The position numbers were made by a program, and so were the translations under genes. Positions 51,200-62,136 of a stretch of DNA of 64,000 bases are shown here, piece after piece (the stretch's first letter is position 1; each line of letters begins with the position of its first letter). The stretch covers positions 1-64,000 of the forward strand of contig VXCM01001416.1 of the NCBI GenBank assembly GCA_014773175.1. The letters are read 5' to 3'. Source of the DNA: Lucifuga dentata (lineage: Eukaryota > Chordata > Actinopteri > Ophidiiformes > Bythitidae). The notes below the pieces were generated by a model that did not search any database, was not told the DNA's origin, and worked only from the letters and a program-made list of their open reading frames with translations.

Positions 51200-51429
51200 A
51201 TTACCTATCCCAAGAAATGATTACCTATCCCAAGAAAGTGTCAAGTATCAACAAGTTGATTTTAATAGTGTACCAGAATGAACTAAACCAGTGGCAGTCT
51301 GGAAGGTAGGAAAAACATTTTTAATTCACTGTTCCAGTTGTATGCTTTGGGAAATGATTGTCAGTAATGTTACGTGTTTGAAAATTAAATACATTCAGCT
51401 CAAACATGCAAAATGGGTGGTACGGTCCT
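51200..51429 (+). mobile_element. TTAA-flanked TIR element, 5'-truncated copy 12
   Basis: The copy starts inside the element at GATTACCTATCCCAAG, which is duplicated in tandem (20 bp units at 51199-51238), and runs to GGTGGTACGGTCCT before TTAA (51430-51433). The left half and its inverted repeat are missing. The truncation point is the hairpin at 51161-51199. Its body resembles copies 1 and 13. Confidence 0.75.
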
Positions 51430-51596
51430 TTAATTGTTCCACTGTCTCTTTTCATAAAATCAAATTTCTGTCTTTAGAAACAAGAAGTCAAAAACTGCAG
51501 AAAGCTGATTAGTTGTGAGATTAAGAGTGATTTGTATGATTTGTATCCCTCAGGATTGTCATGCTCTGAACGGCTGACCTTAATACCCAAATCTCC

Positions 51597-51651
51597 AAAA
51601 TCAGAGATGATAGCTTGAGGGCAGGGCCCTCAAGCTATCATCTCTGATTTT
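51597..51651. repeat. Perfect 26 bp hairpin with 3-base loop
   Basis: AAAATCAGAGATGATAGCTT plus GAGGGC (51597-51622) is exactly complementary to 51626-51651, with AGG between. No mismatch in 26 pairs. Confidence 0.95.
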
Positions 51652-51730
51652 CTACATCATGCAATATTTTTGGCATCTGTCCACAGCTGTCCACAGTAAC
51701 TTGGAGTGAGAGCAGCAACGCAAAAAAAGA

Positions 51731-51759
51731 AAAAAAAAAAAAANAAAAAAAAAAAAAAA
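51731..51759. repeat. Poly-A run with single-N gap
   Basis: N at 51744, 93 bp after the 26 bp hairpin. Confidence 0.95.
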
Positions 51760-52114
51760 GCTGAAAATCCTGCGTTGACAGCATCGCACCGTCACCAGCA
51801 GCAAGGAGCACAAGAGTGGAAGTCAAAGCAGCCTGGAATCATGTTAAAATTATGACTGTAACCGCAAAACACTCACGGCTCAAAGCAAAACCACAGAGGT
51901 TGTTGTGAAGTGGCTCCCTCCTACTCGCCTGATGTGTGGGAGTTGTTTTCCTGAATGTGTTTCATAATTTAAGCCACGATTTAGGAGTCATAATAAATCA
52001 GTGAGACTAGTTTTATTTTGGCTCCATTTTTGTCATGGATAGCCTTGACAGCCAAAACTCTTATACTATTTATGTACACAGTGCAATACAAAAATAGTAT
52101 AAACTGTAATATTG

Positions 52115-52253
52115 TTTATAGGATCCCCATTAGCTTCTGCAAATGCAGTTGCTAGTCTTCCTGGGCTCCATCAATACACATAAATACATAAGAAAACAAA
52201 TAAGTCAACCAGACTTAAAATATACTGTACAAATTAAAAGGTATTACATAACT
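52115..52253 (-). mobile_element. LINE 3' end fragment
   Basis: TTATAGGATCCCCATTAGCT, TCTGCAAATGCAGTTGCTAG and TCTTCCTGGGCTCCATC read in reverse as the common teleost LINE 3' end (CCCAGGAAGA...GCTAATGGGGATCCTAATAA; family knowledge, L2/Rex1-type). The inner palindrome TCTGCAAATGCAG is kept. The fragment stops next to TIR copy 13. Confidence 0.6.
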
Positions 52254-52257
52254 TTAA

Positions 52258-52838
52258 AGGACCATACCACCCCTTTTTGCATGTTTGAGCCTAATATATT
52301 CAATTTTCATACATGCTACGTTACTGACAATTATTTCCCAAAGGATAAAATCGTATTTCAGCTTTACTGATATTCTGCAAAACCTCTTAATCTTTCAAAA
52401 TCAAATATTCAAGTGACACACCCACCTTAAAAATCGATGTTTCGCCTGCTAATAGTTACACAGCCTTATGAAGTCACAATTGTTAACATTTTTCAATAAA
52501 CACAAGTCTTCTTTTGGGACTATATTCCCTGGTGGAGACATACATTCACTCCACGTTTTTTATTGCGCTTAAAAGCCAAAATTATGCAACTTTGAAAAAA
52601 AAACCTGAATACACGTCTTGTTGGTGGATTACCTATCCCAAGAATGTTTGAAGTATCAACAAGGTGATTTTAATAACATACCAGAATGAACTGAAACCAA
52701 TGGAGGTCTGGAAGGTAGGAAAAACATTTTTAATTCACCGTTCCAGTAGTAGGCTTTGGGAAATGATTGTCAGTAACCTTATGTGTATGAAAATTTAATA
52801 TATTAGGCTCAAGCATTCAAAATTGGTGGTATGGTCCT
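52258..52838 (+). mobile_element. TTAA-flanked TIR element, copy 13
   Basis: A full-length copy of 581 bp between TTAA (52254-52257) and TTAA (52839-52842). It starts AGGACCATACCACCCCTTTT and ends AATTGGTGGTATGGTCCT. The terminal segments pair for about 90 bp. The body has the second-subfamily blocks (the CACCTGCTAAT region equivalent at about 52445, and TTTTTTATTGCGCTTAAAAG near 52556), shared with copy 1. Confidence 0.87.
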
Positions 52839-52842
52839 TTAA

Positions 52843-55800
52843 AAACCATTAAACATTTAAGTTAATATGCATCTAGTTTGGTAATAAATACAATAATACT
52901 TTGATATCTCCAAGTTTTTGTACAAAAGGAGCCGCTTTTTTCCAGCCTTGACGCTTGTCACTGCTCCTGATGAGGACAACATTCGATTTATTTAATCATT
53001 TCTTCATATATTGATTAGCGATATAGTGCCAAACTTGTGTTGTTGTTTTTTTTTCTTTTCATATTGAAATGTCAGATAAATATATTCAAACTAGCACATG
53101 GAACAGAGTGTGACCACCAACCTATCCACCATATATACATACTATTTCCACCAAAGAGATAATGTTTTTGGTGCCATTTGTTCATTTTTAATGTCTTAGG
53201 ATATCTCAAAGACCTGTGTGTGTATTGAGACAGATCCAGATCCAAAAGCAGATTAAAAATTTTACTTTTCTATTTCTTCCATAACAAATGTAGAGGTTTG
53301 TGCAACCATGGCACATGCACACTCTCTGTGTTTTCTAATTTGTGTTTAAAAGTGAAATTCTGGAGCAGATTTAGTTGACTAAGATGGCTAAATCTTTACC
53401 GAGGCAGTTTGGCAGCAGATATGAATTTATTTTAGGATTTATCTGGCATATGTGCTTGAGCATTTAATCAATTTACATTTTAACAGATATTTTCTCAGAG
53501 GTGGCCCAACTTTGAAAACATACTTCTAAAATTTGTCCCAGATGAAAAGTAATACTCCCAGGGGATTATTTTGGACTTCAGAAAGTCTTATATATTCAGA
53601 GGGAGTTTTCGTGCTTTTGAAGCAAAGAATGAAGAATTATTCTACTCAGGCTTCGTGCCAAACTTAATGAGGTTCAGAAGAGGTAACTGGTGCAACAGAA
53701 AAAAGGAAATATTATCATACCACCTTAGTAAAGCTTTGTCATGGGAGAGTCTTCTTGTTTGCTAATTGTGCTGGGATTAAAACAGGCATCGCCCTGGCAA
53801 ATTGCACGTGAAGAATGTGGGAGAAAATGAGAAGTAGCTTAAGCTGGTGAAGGACTGAGCAAGCGTGTGCATATGGGAGAGAGAAAGAGTGGGAGACGAA
53901 GATGGGGTGATAAATCTAGGACAAGCACTGACTGCAGGGTGAGGGGTGGGAGGAATAGTGAGGTGCAGAGGATCTCAGCGAGAGAGAGAGAGAGAGAGAG
54001 AGAAGGCAGAGCTGAAGAGGGATAGAGGTAAAAGCATGCACAGAAAAAAAAGTGTGTGAGTATGTGTGTGTATGTTTCTCATTGTGATGTGAGAGATTTC
54101 ACTTAAATGAATCATGCAGAAGGACAGGAAGCTGCTGGGACCTCGCTGACTTTACCCTGCAGGATTAGAGGATTTATCAGATTACCTTATACCTAAAAGT
54201 CAATGTTGGTCAGTGTCTCACACTACTAATAACAAGGAGTTTCACCTGCTGACAGCATGTTGATGTCAATGACATCATGTTACGCATGTTAGTATTATTT
54301 TATCAGTTTTCTGTCCACGGGATTCAGTCAAATGTGGTTTTGAGAGGATAAAGCCTGGAATAAAATGTGACAATCACACTAGAATAACATAATAACCAAA
54401 TGATTTTATTACAATGGCTTTCAGTTTTAGGTTTGCAGATGTCTTCCCAAAGTGAGAAAAGAAAAGCGGGGAATAAGTTGGAATCGGTGTTGTGGCATTT
54501 TAATTATCTATTTGAAAGATGATCAATGCTGGCAGCATTGGCTTTCAGTGTATTCAAAAAGCAATATCACACCAACTTTAACTCTTCACCATGACGGATA
54601 CTGGATTTTTTAAGGCTAATGTTTTAAAGTTTGAAGAAGCCTGATAATATCTACAAAAGTTTAGAAAATATGATTGAAATCTGTCCATTCATTTTCAAAT
54701 AATAATAATAATAATTTATGAATCTAATAAAAGCGAGTCAAAAAAGAGTCAAATACACATAATATTGAAGCTTGAAAGCAGTTTCTTTTGGACCATTTGC
54801 CAACAACGATACAATACAGCAGTATTAAGTCAATATCAGCCTATGGCATTATAATAATCAGGACACTAAAAGCGTCTGAAAGTTCATATGCACACTACAG
54901 AGACATGCATTAATGGTGAAGTAGTGTATCACATACAAGAAGCAATTTACTATCCAGTTGAACTAAACCAAAATTTCCAAACAAGTCACTGCAAACTTAT
55001 TTTAATCTTCCTCTCACAGACGAACAGTGGAGTCAGTGGCTCAAAAGATTATGGTGATTTTTTTGTTTTGAGAGAGAGACGCTGCAGATGATACATTTAC
55101 AAATATTTCAAAGAATGCAGTTCCCTTTAATGTAATAACTAGAGCATGATGTGAAGTGTTATATAGTACATGCAACAGCTCACACAGGTTCTCAGTAATT
55201 TTGAACAATTTATTACAGCTTTCCCTTGGAAGCTAAAAAAGCAAAGAGCACATACCCTTCCTTTATCACAGAAGAGAGGAAGAGAAGTGTAACTGCTTCT
55301 GAGGGTAGGCGTAGCTAAAAGCAAACCTTTATTAATTAGCCCTTCATTTATCATCGATAAGGACCATTTTCATGCTCTTGTCTATAAATATAAGTGCTAG
55401 TTAATACAAAGGTTTTATTCTGACGAACAAGCCGTATACTAAGTAGCTACTGTGTCTCAACAGCAAGTATCTACCATTTAACAGAGGAACGGGCTCAGTA
55501 GAGCGCTGAGCAGCAGCCAGTGTATTAGACTCAACTCTCTGGGAAGCAATTAAAAGGTACTGATACAAACAGCTGCTTTTGTTGCTCTCACACACATCCA
55601 GTGGAGAAAAGAAAAAAAAAAAAAAAAAAAACAAAGTCTTGTTCTTTCAAAGTGTCCAAGGTTCTTGGCAGTCCAGGCTTGAACACGTTTCCTTGTCTTA
55701 ATGTTCGGCCAGTTAATTTAATGTCAGCAGCTGAGCCTCGCTAATTAATGGTTTAACTCTAGCTGGAGACACTGTGGGCTTACTGCTGGGAGAGAAGCCA

Positions 55801-56179
55801 GAAACAGGGCTAGAGGAACGCTCCCCACGGTAGCTCTGACAACTTAGCTAGTACTGGCTTAATTTAAGCTTTTCTGGCTACAAGAGAGGAGCTTCCTTTT
55901 AGGGTCAATGTGGTTAAGATGCTGCATGTATAAACTTGCCATGTATAAATTAAAGCAAAACATGAACAAAGCCACTCTAGAATCAAAAATCACACTTCTC
56001 TCTCTGGCACTGTGTCCGTCTTTCTGTCTCTAAGCCAGTCACACTGCAGTGCTCCCACACATTTCAGGTGTTGGTGTAGAATCTATAGTGCATCCATGTC
56101 AAGGGGTTAGACAAAATAACAGAAACAACAGTAACAATGATTGCTGCCAACAGTGCTCAAAGAATTACCCATGAGGTCG
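52843..56179. other. Unassigned sequence, simple repeats
   Basis: No exon was recognised. There is a (GA)n patch at about 53978-54002, an (AAT)n run at about 54699-54716 and an A-run at 55613-55631. The stretch 55690-55800, with TCAGCAGCTGAGCC and TAATTAATGG motifs, is repeat-free and might be a conserved enhancer-like element; unproven. Confidence 0.4.
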
Positions 56180-56207
56180 AATGCTAATTAACTAACTAAT
56201 TAGCATT
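56180..56207. repeat. Perfect 11 bp hairpin
   Basis: AATGCTAATTA and TAATTAGCATT flank ACTAAC. Confidence 0.85.
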
Positions 56208-56332
56208 TGTTAGCAATAAAAAAAAATGTGTCAATCAAGTTTATTTTGATAGCAACATGATAAGTAAGGCCTGGTGCATGCTTTGCACAGATATGATGCA
56301 GATACCTAAGGCCTCAGAACAAACTCAGAACT

Positions 56333-56369
56333 CATTTAAGCTAGGACCCTCTGTGTCCTAGCTTAAATG
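56333..56369. repeat. Perfect 15 bp hairpin with 7-base loop
   Basis: CATTTAAGCTAGGAC (56333-56347) is the exact complement of 56355-56369, around CCTCTGT. Confidence 0.93.
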
Positions 56370-57671
56370 GTTCTCGCGCTTTCATGACATCCATTTTGAC
56401 CAGTTTGTCTCTGTTTCTCTGTGCTACATGAGTTGTGAGAACTAGGACCACTAAAGCTTTTTAGATCTGCTGTGATCCTGATTTCTTCACATATCGATCT
56501 CGTAGATCTGTCCGCTTCATATGACAGGAATGCTTCTCGGATCCCAGATTGAGGACTATATCTCCTGCCAGGAATTGGCAGCCATTTGGCAATTTTTATA
56601 ATCCCACACAGAGAAATTCTAAATCTACTGGTACTTCCTCACCTCCTCAACCAGTTGCTCATCAAAATTGTTCGCCATTGTTTGTTTTTCTTCACTTTGT
56701 CGATGAAGGCGCATTTACATCAGTCCACATTTTAAATTTCAAGTGGTGCTCAACCTTGCAAGTGACCCTCAAATGCCATAATTTGGGTCACATTTTCTGC
56801 ATGCCCACCATCATGACAAACCAGCCTTAACAGAGCTTGAAACTTCAGAGATAAAAGTCCTTAATTATGAGGTGACAATTCTGTCAATGCTCTATAAAAC
56901 CTGTTAATGAACTTTATTGGTGGAATGGCAGAGGCAGTATTCCTGTGCACTTTCCCTTATCAGTCACGCCTGCCAGCTCACTGTAACGTGTTCTAATTCC
57001 ACACTACATACCAATTCTGCAGACAGACAGAATGAAATATGTCCATCTCTTCATTACTGTCAACTTATTTGCAACATGAACATCTCATAAATGTGTCTCC
57101 ATTTCGATCTACAACATACTATAACTCTTTCACTCGTCCCATCACTTTGTATGACGTGACTTCTGTTTTGGGAAAGGCTATTTTAAGTTTCTGCTTTAAA
57201 GAGGTTATTACAGTGTGTGCAACTAGAACTAATACATTTTCATTCAAAATCTGTAGAAGTGATGCAGCATATTTCTAAAACCAGCCACATTTACAGCGAA
57301 CATTTAATCCGTGCTGAGTGTTGTGTTCTAATGCAATAATAAGTATGAAGAACTGGACAGGTGCATTAGGGACCTCAGTGAAAAGTTTTCTAATTAAAGT
57401 AACTGCTGATTGAATGAAAGCTGCCCAGGTGACTCAAATGTGATGTGTATTTAATTGAAATGGTGTCTTGGAGGCTGGTATAATTTGATATATGGGCTAT
57501 TATTCATATTTGCATGATAAGTCCCAATTATATTAACAAATGAGCGAGGGTTATTGTTTAAGCAATAATCCTAGCAAATACCCATCACCTAATAATGAGT
57601 GTACGTGGGAAACCGAGAAACCAAATTTCATATCTAACAGGCAGGCAAAATCCTGTTTTTTATAAAACATA
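56370..57671. other. Unassigned sequence
   Basis: No exon or transposon was recognised. The part at 57440-57620 contains ATTTGCAT and TAATTATA-like motifs with no repeat signature; see findings. Confidence 0.4.
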
Positions 57672-59077
57672 CCGTGTTGTGAAAAAGTATTTACCTCTTC
57701 CTGATTATTTCTATTATTTGTCACACAACTGTGCCAGATCTTCAAACAAAACTTAATATAAGACAAAGACAGCCTGAGTAAACAGAAGATACAGTTTTTA
57801 AACTATCATTTCATTTGTTGAAGGAAAAAAGTGATCCAAAACCTATGTCACCTATGTGGAAAAAGTAGTTGTCCCATTAGTTACCCAATCAACCAAGTCA
57901 CCAATATGCACTGACATTTGGGTTCAACTAGACACACAGGCTTGAATCTGAAGGTCTCAACAATTACCTCACTATACTGAGATCAGAAGAAATTCCAGAA
58001 AAAAATAAAGTCATTTATATCAGTCTGGAAAGGGTTACAAACTCATTTCTAAAGCTCTGGGACTCCAGCAACCCACAGTGAGAGTCATTATATCCATATG
58101 GAGAAAAATTTGGAACAGTGGTGAATCTTCCCAGGAGTGGCCGACAGACCAAAATTACTCCAAGAACATTGACGACTCATCTGCAAAGTCACAAAAGAAC
58201 CCAGATGAACATCTAAAGGAACTGCAGGCCTCGCAGTCAGTGTTCACGATTCCACTTTTAGACTGAGATTGGGCAAAAATGGAATCCATGGGAGAGTTGC
58301 AAGTCAAAAACCATAATTAACCAAGAGCAACATAAAGACTCATCTCACATTTACCAAAAAATTAAAAATAAAACATCTTGATGACCTTCAGGCATTTTGA
58401 GATAATGTTCTGTGGACTGATGGGTGAAATGTGGAACTTCTGGAAAACATGAACCCCGTTATCTGGCATATAGCTAACACAGCATTCCACTATGAGAGCA
58501 TCATAGCAACAGTCAAACATGGTAGTGGTAGTGTGATGGGTTGCTTTGCTGTTTCAGGGCGACTCGCCATAATTCACGGAACCATGAATTCTGCTCTTTA
58601 CCAGAAAATCCTGACAGAGAGAATCCGTTCATCAGTTTGTGATCTGAAACTCAAGCGGAATTGGAAGCGGAATGCAGCAAGGCAACGATCCAAAGCACTA
58701 AGTCCACCTCTGAATGGCAAAAAAAAATTAAAAATGAAGGTTTTGTAGTGGCCTCGTCAAAGTCTTGGCTTGAACCCCTTTGAGATGCTGCGGCAGGACA
58801 TTAAACACGCAGTTCATGCTGGAAAATCTCCAATGTGACTGAATTAATATTAAGCTTAGGGACAATTACTTTTTCACATGGGTGATACAGGTGTTGGATA
58901 GCTTTTTTTTTCCTTCAATAAATGAAACGATCATTTAAAAACTGTATTTTGTGTTTACTCAGACTGTTTTTGTCACATATTAAAACTTGACACAATGAAA
59001 ATCTGACAAATTATATATGACAAACAAAAATAGAAGAAATTAGGAAGGGTCAAATACTTTTTCATGGCAGTGCAGTG
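57672..59077 (+). mobile_element. Tc1-like transposon, degenerate full-length copy
   Basis: The left end (GTTGTGAAAAAGTATTTACC TCTTCCTGATT) and the right end (AATTAGGAAGGGTCAAATAC TTTTTCATGGCAGTG) are inverted with substitutions. A broken transposase lies between them. TA sits before the left end (57670-57671). The right edge carries two overlapping CAGTG units, so the exact last base is uncertain. About 1.4 kb, normal for Tc1-like elements. Confidence 0.82.
58020..58860 (+). pseudogene. Tc1-like transposase pseudogene
   Basis: Tc1 transposases cut and paste the element using a DDE/DDD triad. Here the N-terminal DNA-binding part is readable at 58020-58200 (GYKLISKALGLQQPTVRVI), although frames shift after it. 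The first catalytic Asp lies in VLWTDG (about 58407-58424). The body follows in frame 58431-58630 (KHGSGSVMGCFAVSG, GTMNSALYQKIL). The second Asp lies in GNDPKH (about 58681-58698) in a shifted frame. NPFEMLRQDIKHAVHA follows from about 58773 in another frame. Several frameshifts and stops make it inactive. Confidence 0.8.
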
Positions 59078-60341
59078 AGCATGACTTTGACATTGATCAA
59101 ACTTCAAATAAGTTGCTTGACGCAATCTAGCAAGTGATAAAAGTGTGAAAAGCACATTCTGTTTCTCTTAGATCCATGACATTAAAAACTGGTGTCATGT
59201 TCTACATTTTAGGGCCCACGGCAAAATCTGTTATGTCTGCCATACCATACTACTAAGAAAGTGACAGCAATAGACAGTTGCGTCAAATCATAAGCTCATA
59301 TAAAACATTAAACTACAACAGGATGACATAAGGCAATTAACTATTTGGACAAGATCCATATTTTATACAGTGCATTTCATCCAGATTACCCAGATGATAA
59401 TTCGCCATTAATTAACAGATGCTCTGCTTGTTACGTAACAGACGTGATTTCAAGTAAAACATGTACAGTCCATCTAACAGGGACCGCTGCTATTTTGTAA
59501 GCAGAAATATTACCATTAAAATTGTTTTGATTTTTTTTTTTCATGTAAATTAAGAGGCAGTGCCAAGGAAAGTGGTGGGTGGGGTTCGAGATGATAGTGA
59601 AACTGAGCCAATCATTCATTCCAAATGGCCAACTCATAGGATAAGAACTGAATAAACTAGAAGTAAAAAGTTTGTATGAGCTTATTAAATCAAATTTCAA
59701 CCAAACGTGTATTGGTTTTGATTTTCATTAATTTTATTGATAATACTGAGCAAGAACAATATATACTGTAGACTGAATCATGCCATTAGATAATTTCTGA
59801 AACTTAAAAGGTTTACATTTCCCAAACACTTCTGGTATCTATGTAAGCCATTTCCTTTTGGTTAAAAAAAAAATATTGTTATTACCAAGATGATCTGGCT
59901 ATGGAAGTCAATAGTTTATTCTTTTTTTTTTTTCTTAAATGACTTAAAGATAGCGACTGGAGTTTTAATCCTATTATTCAAGTTCTTGGGAACAATTATC
60001 AGCCAAACTGAGGAGAAAGTCATGCTTAAAGACAACAAAAGTAATATTAATAGTCGCATTAAATGGCAAAACATTTACCAAAAAAAAAGCCCATGGTGGT
60101 TTGTGACATTTTAAGGAAGTGCAGGGGCTACTGCTACTCATACATAAATCAGAGTTTAAAATTAGAAATATTTTGATTAAAAACTTACAATGCGTGTTGA
60201 AAACTGTTTTGCATGTTCAGTAATCTCTCCTTAGAGATCTGAGAACAGCTGTCACACCCTCAAAATAGAGTTTTGTAGTAGCTATACTTTTTTAAACACA
60301 AATCCCAAGCAAAATGTTTGGTTTATCTCACAATGAAATAT
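59078..60341. other. Unassigned AT-rich sequence
   Basis: No exon, RNA gene or transposon end was recognised. Confidence 0.4.
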
Positions 60342-60374
60342 TAAAAAAAAAAAAAAAAANAAAAAAAAAAAAAA
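60342..60374. repeat. Poly-A run with single-N gap
   Basis: N at 60360 inside an A-run. Confidence 0.95.
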
Positions 60375-61330
60375 ACTCTTACAAACTAACAAAAAAAGAG
60401 ATCAGCACAGCAGTAAAGCTTGTAGATGTTTGTTCAGATTTATTACCTTTACGCCTGATGGAAAGTCTTGCATCATAAATTTGAACTCTCCCAAAAGATT
60501 TTATGTACTTGCACAGTTTGCCAAAACTGAAGTACTTTCTGAAGTACAGCAGGAGTAAAAGAAGTAGTGAGGAAAGTTCCAAAAAGCTTATTTGCCTCCA
60601 AATCCACTGCAACATCTCCACATGCTGCAATTTAAGCTGGCCATAAATCCCATGTTGCATTTCTGTTGATGCCAGGATGAATTAATGTGACTGACTAACC
60701 AACATCTTGATTGACTGCACACAGAGATTCATGCGGTCGCACTCAACCATCCTTCTTAACTACAACTATTTCATTAGTTGATTGAAAATGGAAAGTTGTG
60801 TTCAAAACGTGATGCGGAGGAGCACAATGCCAGTGGTGGCAATTCTGAGAATTTTCAAAGCGAATCATACTGTCTGCCATGAGAAACTTAGTGTTGAAGA
60901 TGATCTGTAAACTCCAGTAACCTGATTATCTAACACGTCTTATCATGGCAGACATTAAAAAAACAGGAGGAGAAGCCACGTGCCGTTGCTAAAGTTCAGG
61001 CTAATACACCCGATTTGTCCCTACAGAGCAAATTAGGTTTGGGTTTTTGGTCATGAGCTACACTCAGTAAAGAAACTGAACTGAGCCTTCCTGAACCGCA
61101 GATAGACCCAATTAGGTGTTGCACTGATGCATTTCAAAACTGTTTGATATTCATGAGGCTCAGTGAGTAGGATCTGCAGTGGCCCAGTAAGACACAAATC
61201 ACCAACTGGGAAGAACAGACAGGATGTCAGAAATATTGCTTTTGAAGCTGGTGTAAGTCACAGCTTTGATTAACAGGAGAGATGAGGGAAAAGCTGGTGG
61301 AAATGTAGTCAGAACTGCAAAGACTAAGTT
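60375..61330. other. Unassigned sequence
   Basis: No exon or transposon end was recognised before the LINE relic that starts around 61340. Confidence 0.4.
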
Positions 61331-61364
61331 GTTTTCCAAGAAATAAAATAACGGTAGGAACAAC

Positions 61365-62081
61365 AAGCATTGGTTAACTGATAAGTTTTTGCAGTTAAAT
61401 GTAGATAAATCAGAGAGACTGATTGTTGCTCCTGACAGCTCAATCCCGAAAATTAGAGACTAACGGATCCTTAGACTCCTCTGTTAAGTCTAGCCTGCAG
61501 AACCTTGGTGTCATGCTGGACAAATCTATGTTGTTAGATTGTCATGTTATGCAGCTGATCCGCTCTGCTTTCTTTCACCTGAGGAACATCGCCAAACTAA
61601 GATCAGTCATGTCTCAGGTTAAAATGGAAATGATTATTCACTTTTATTTCATCTCATTTAGATTATTGTAATTCTCTTTTTACCAGTCTTAATAAAACAA
61701 ACTGTACAAAACACTGCTGCACGATTTTTAACTAAATCCACTAGGAGATCTCATATTACTCCTATTTTATCTTTACTAACTGGTTTCCAGTTAATGTTAG
61801 AGTTAATTTTAAGATTCCATGCATGGTCAGGCACCTCAGCACATCTCAGACNTTCCAGTTAATGTTAGAGTTAATTTTAAGATTCCATGCATGGTCAGGC
61901 ACCTCAGCACATCTCAGACCTCTTACAGTCCTGTACCTCCAGGAGGTTCCTTAGGTGTTCAGGTCAGAGGTTACTGAAGGTGCCCTGTACCTGTTTGAGG
62001 ACTCGTGGAGATCCTGCTTTTCAGGTTGTTGCTCCAAAACTGTGGAATGAGCTCCCATCCTCCCTCCACTCTGCTGATTGA
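61365..62081 (+). pseudogene. LINE reverse transcriptase C-terminal pseudogene
   Basis: RT of an L2/CR1-group retrotransposon, which copies element RNA at a nicked target. Readable blocks: LTDKFLQLNVDKSERLIVAP (about 61377-61436), LGVMLDKS (61504-61527), RSAFFHLRNIAKLRSVMS (about 61564-61617), then after a frame change LDYCNSLFTSLNKT (about 61660-61701), and lastly HISDLLQSCTSRRFLRCSGQ with APKLWNELPSSLH (61908-62075). The catalytic FADD region lies upstream and is absent. Internal stops and at least two frame changes show it is dead. Part of the break at 61785-61919 is an assembly duplication. Confidence 0.75.
61785..61919. repeat. Exact 67 bp direct duplication around an N (assembly scar)
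   Basis: 61785-61851 and 61853-61919 are identical, with only N (61852) between them. This is an unmerged contig overlap inside the LINE relic. Confidence 0.88.
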
Positions 62082-62136
62082 GGTAGTTTTTTCAGAGGCA
62101 GCTAAAGACTTTCTTGTTTAGACAGACTTTTGGATA

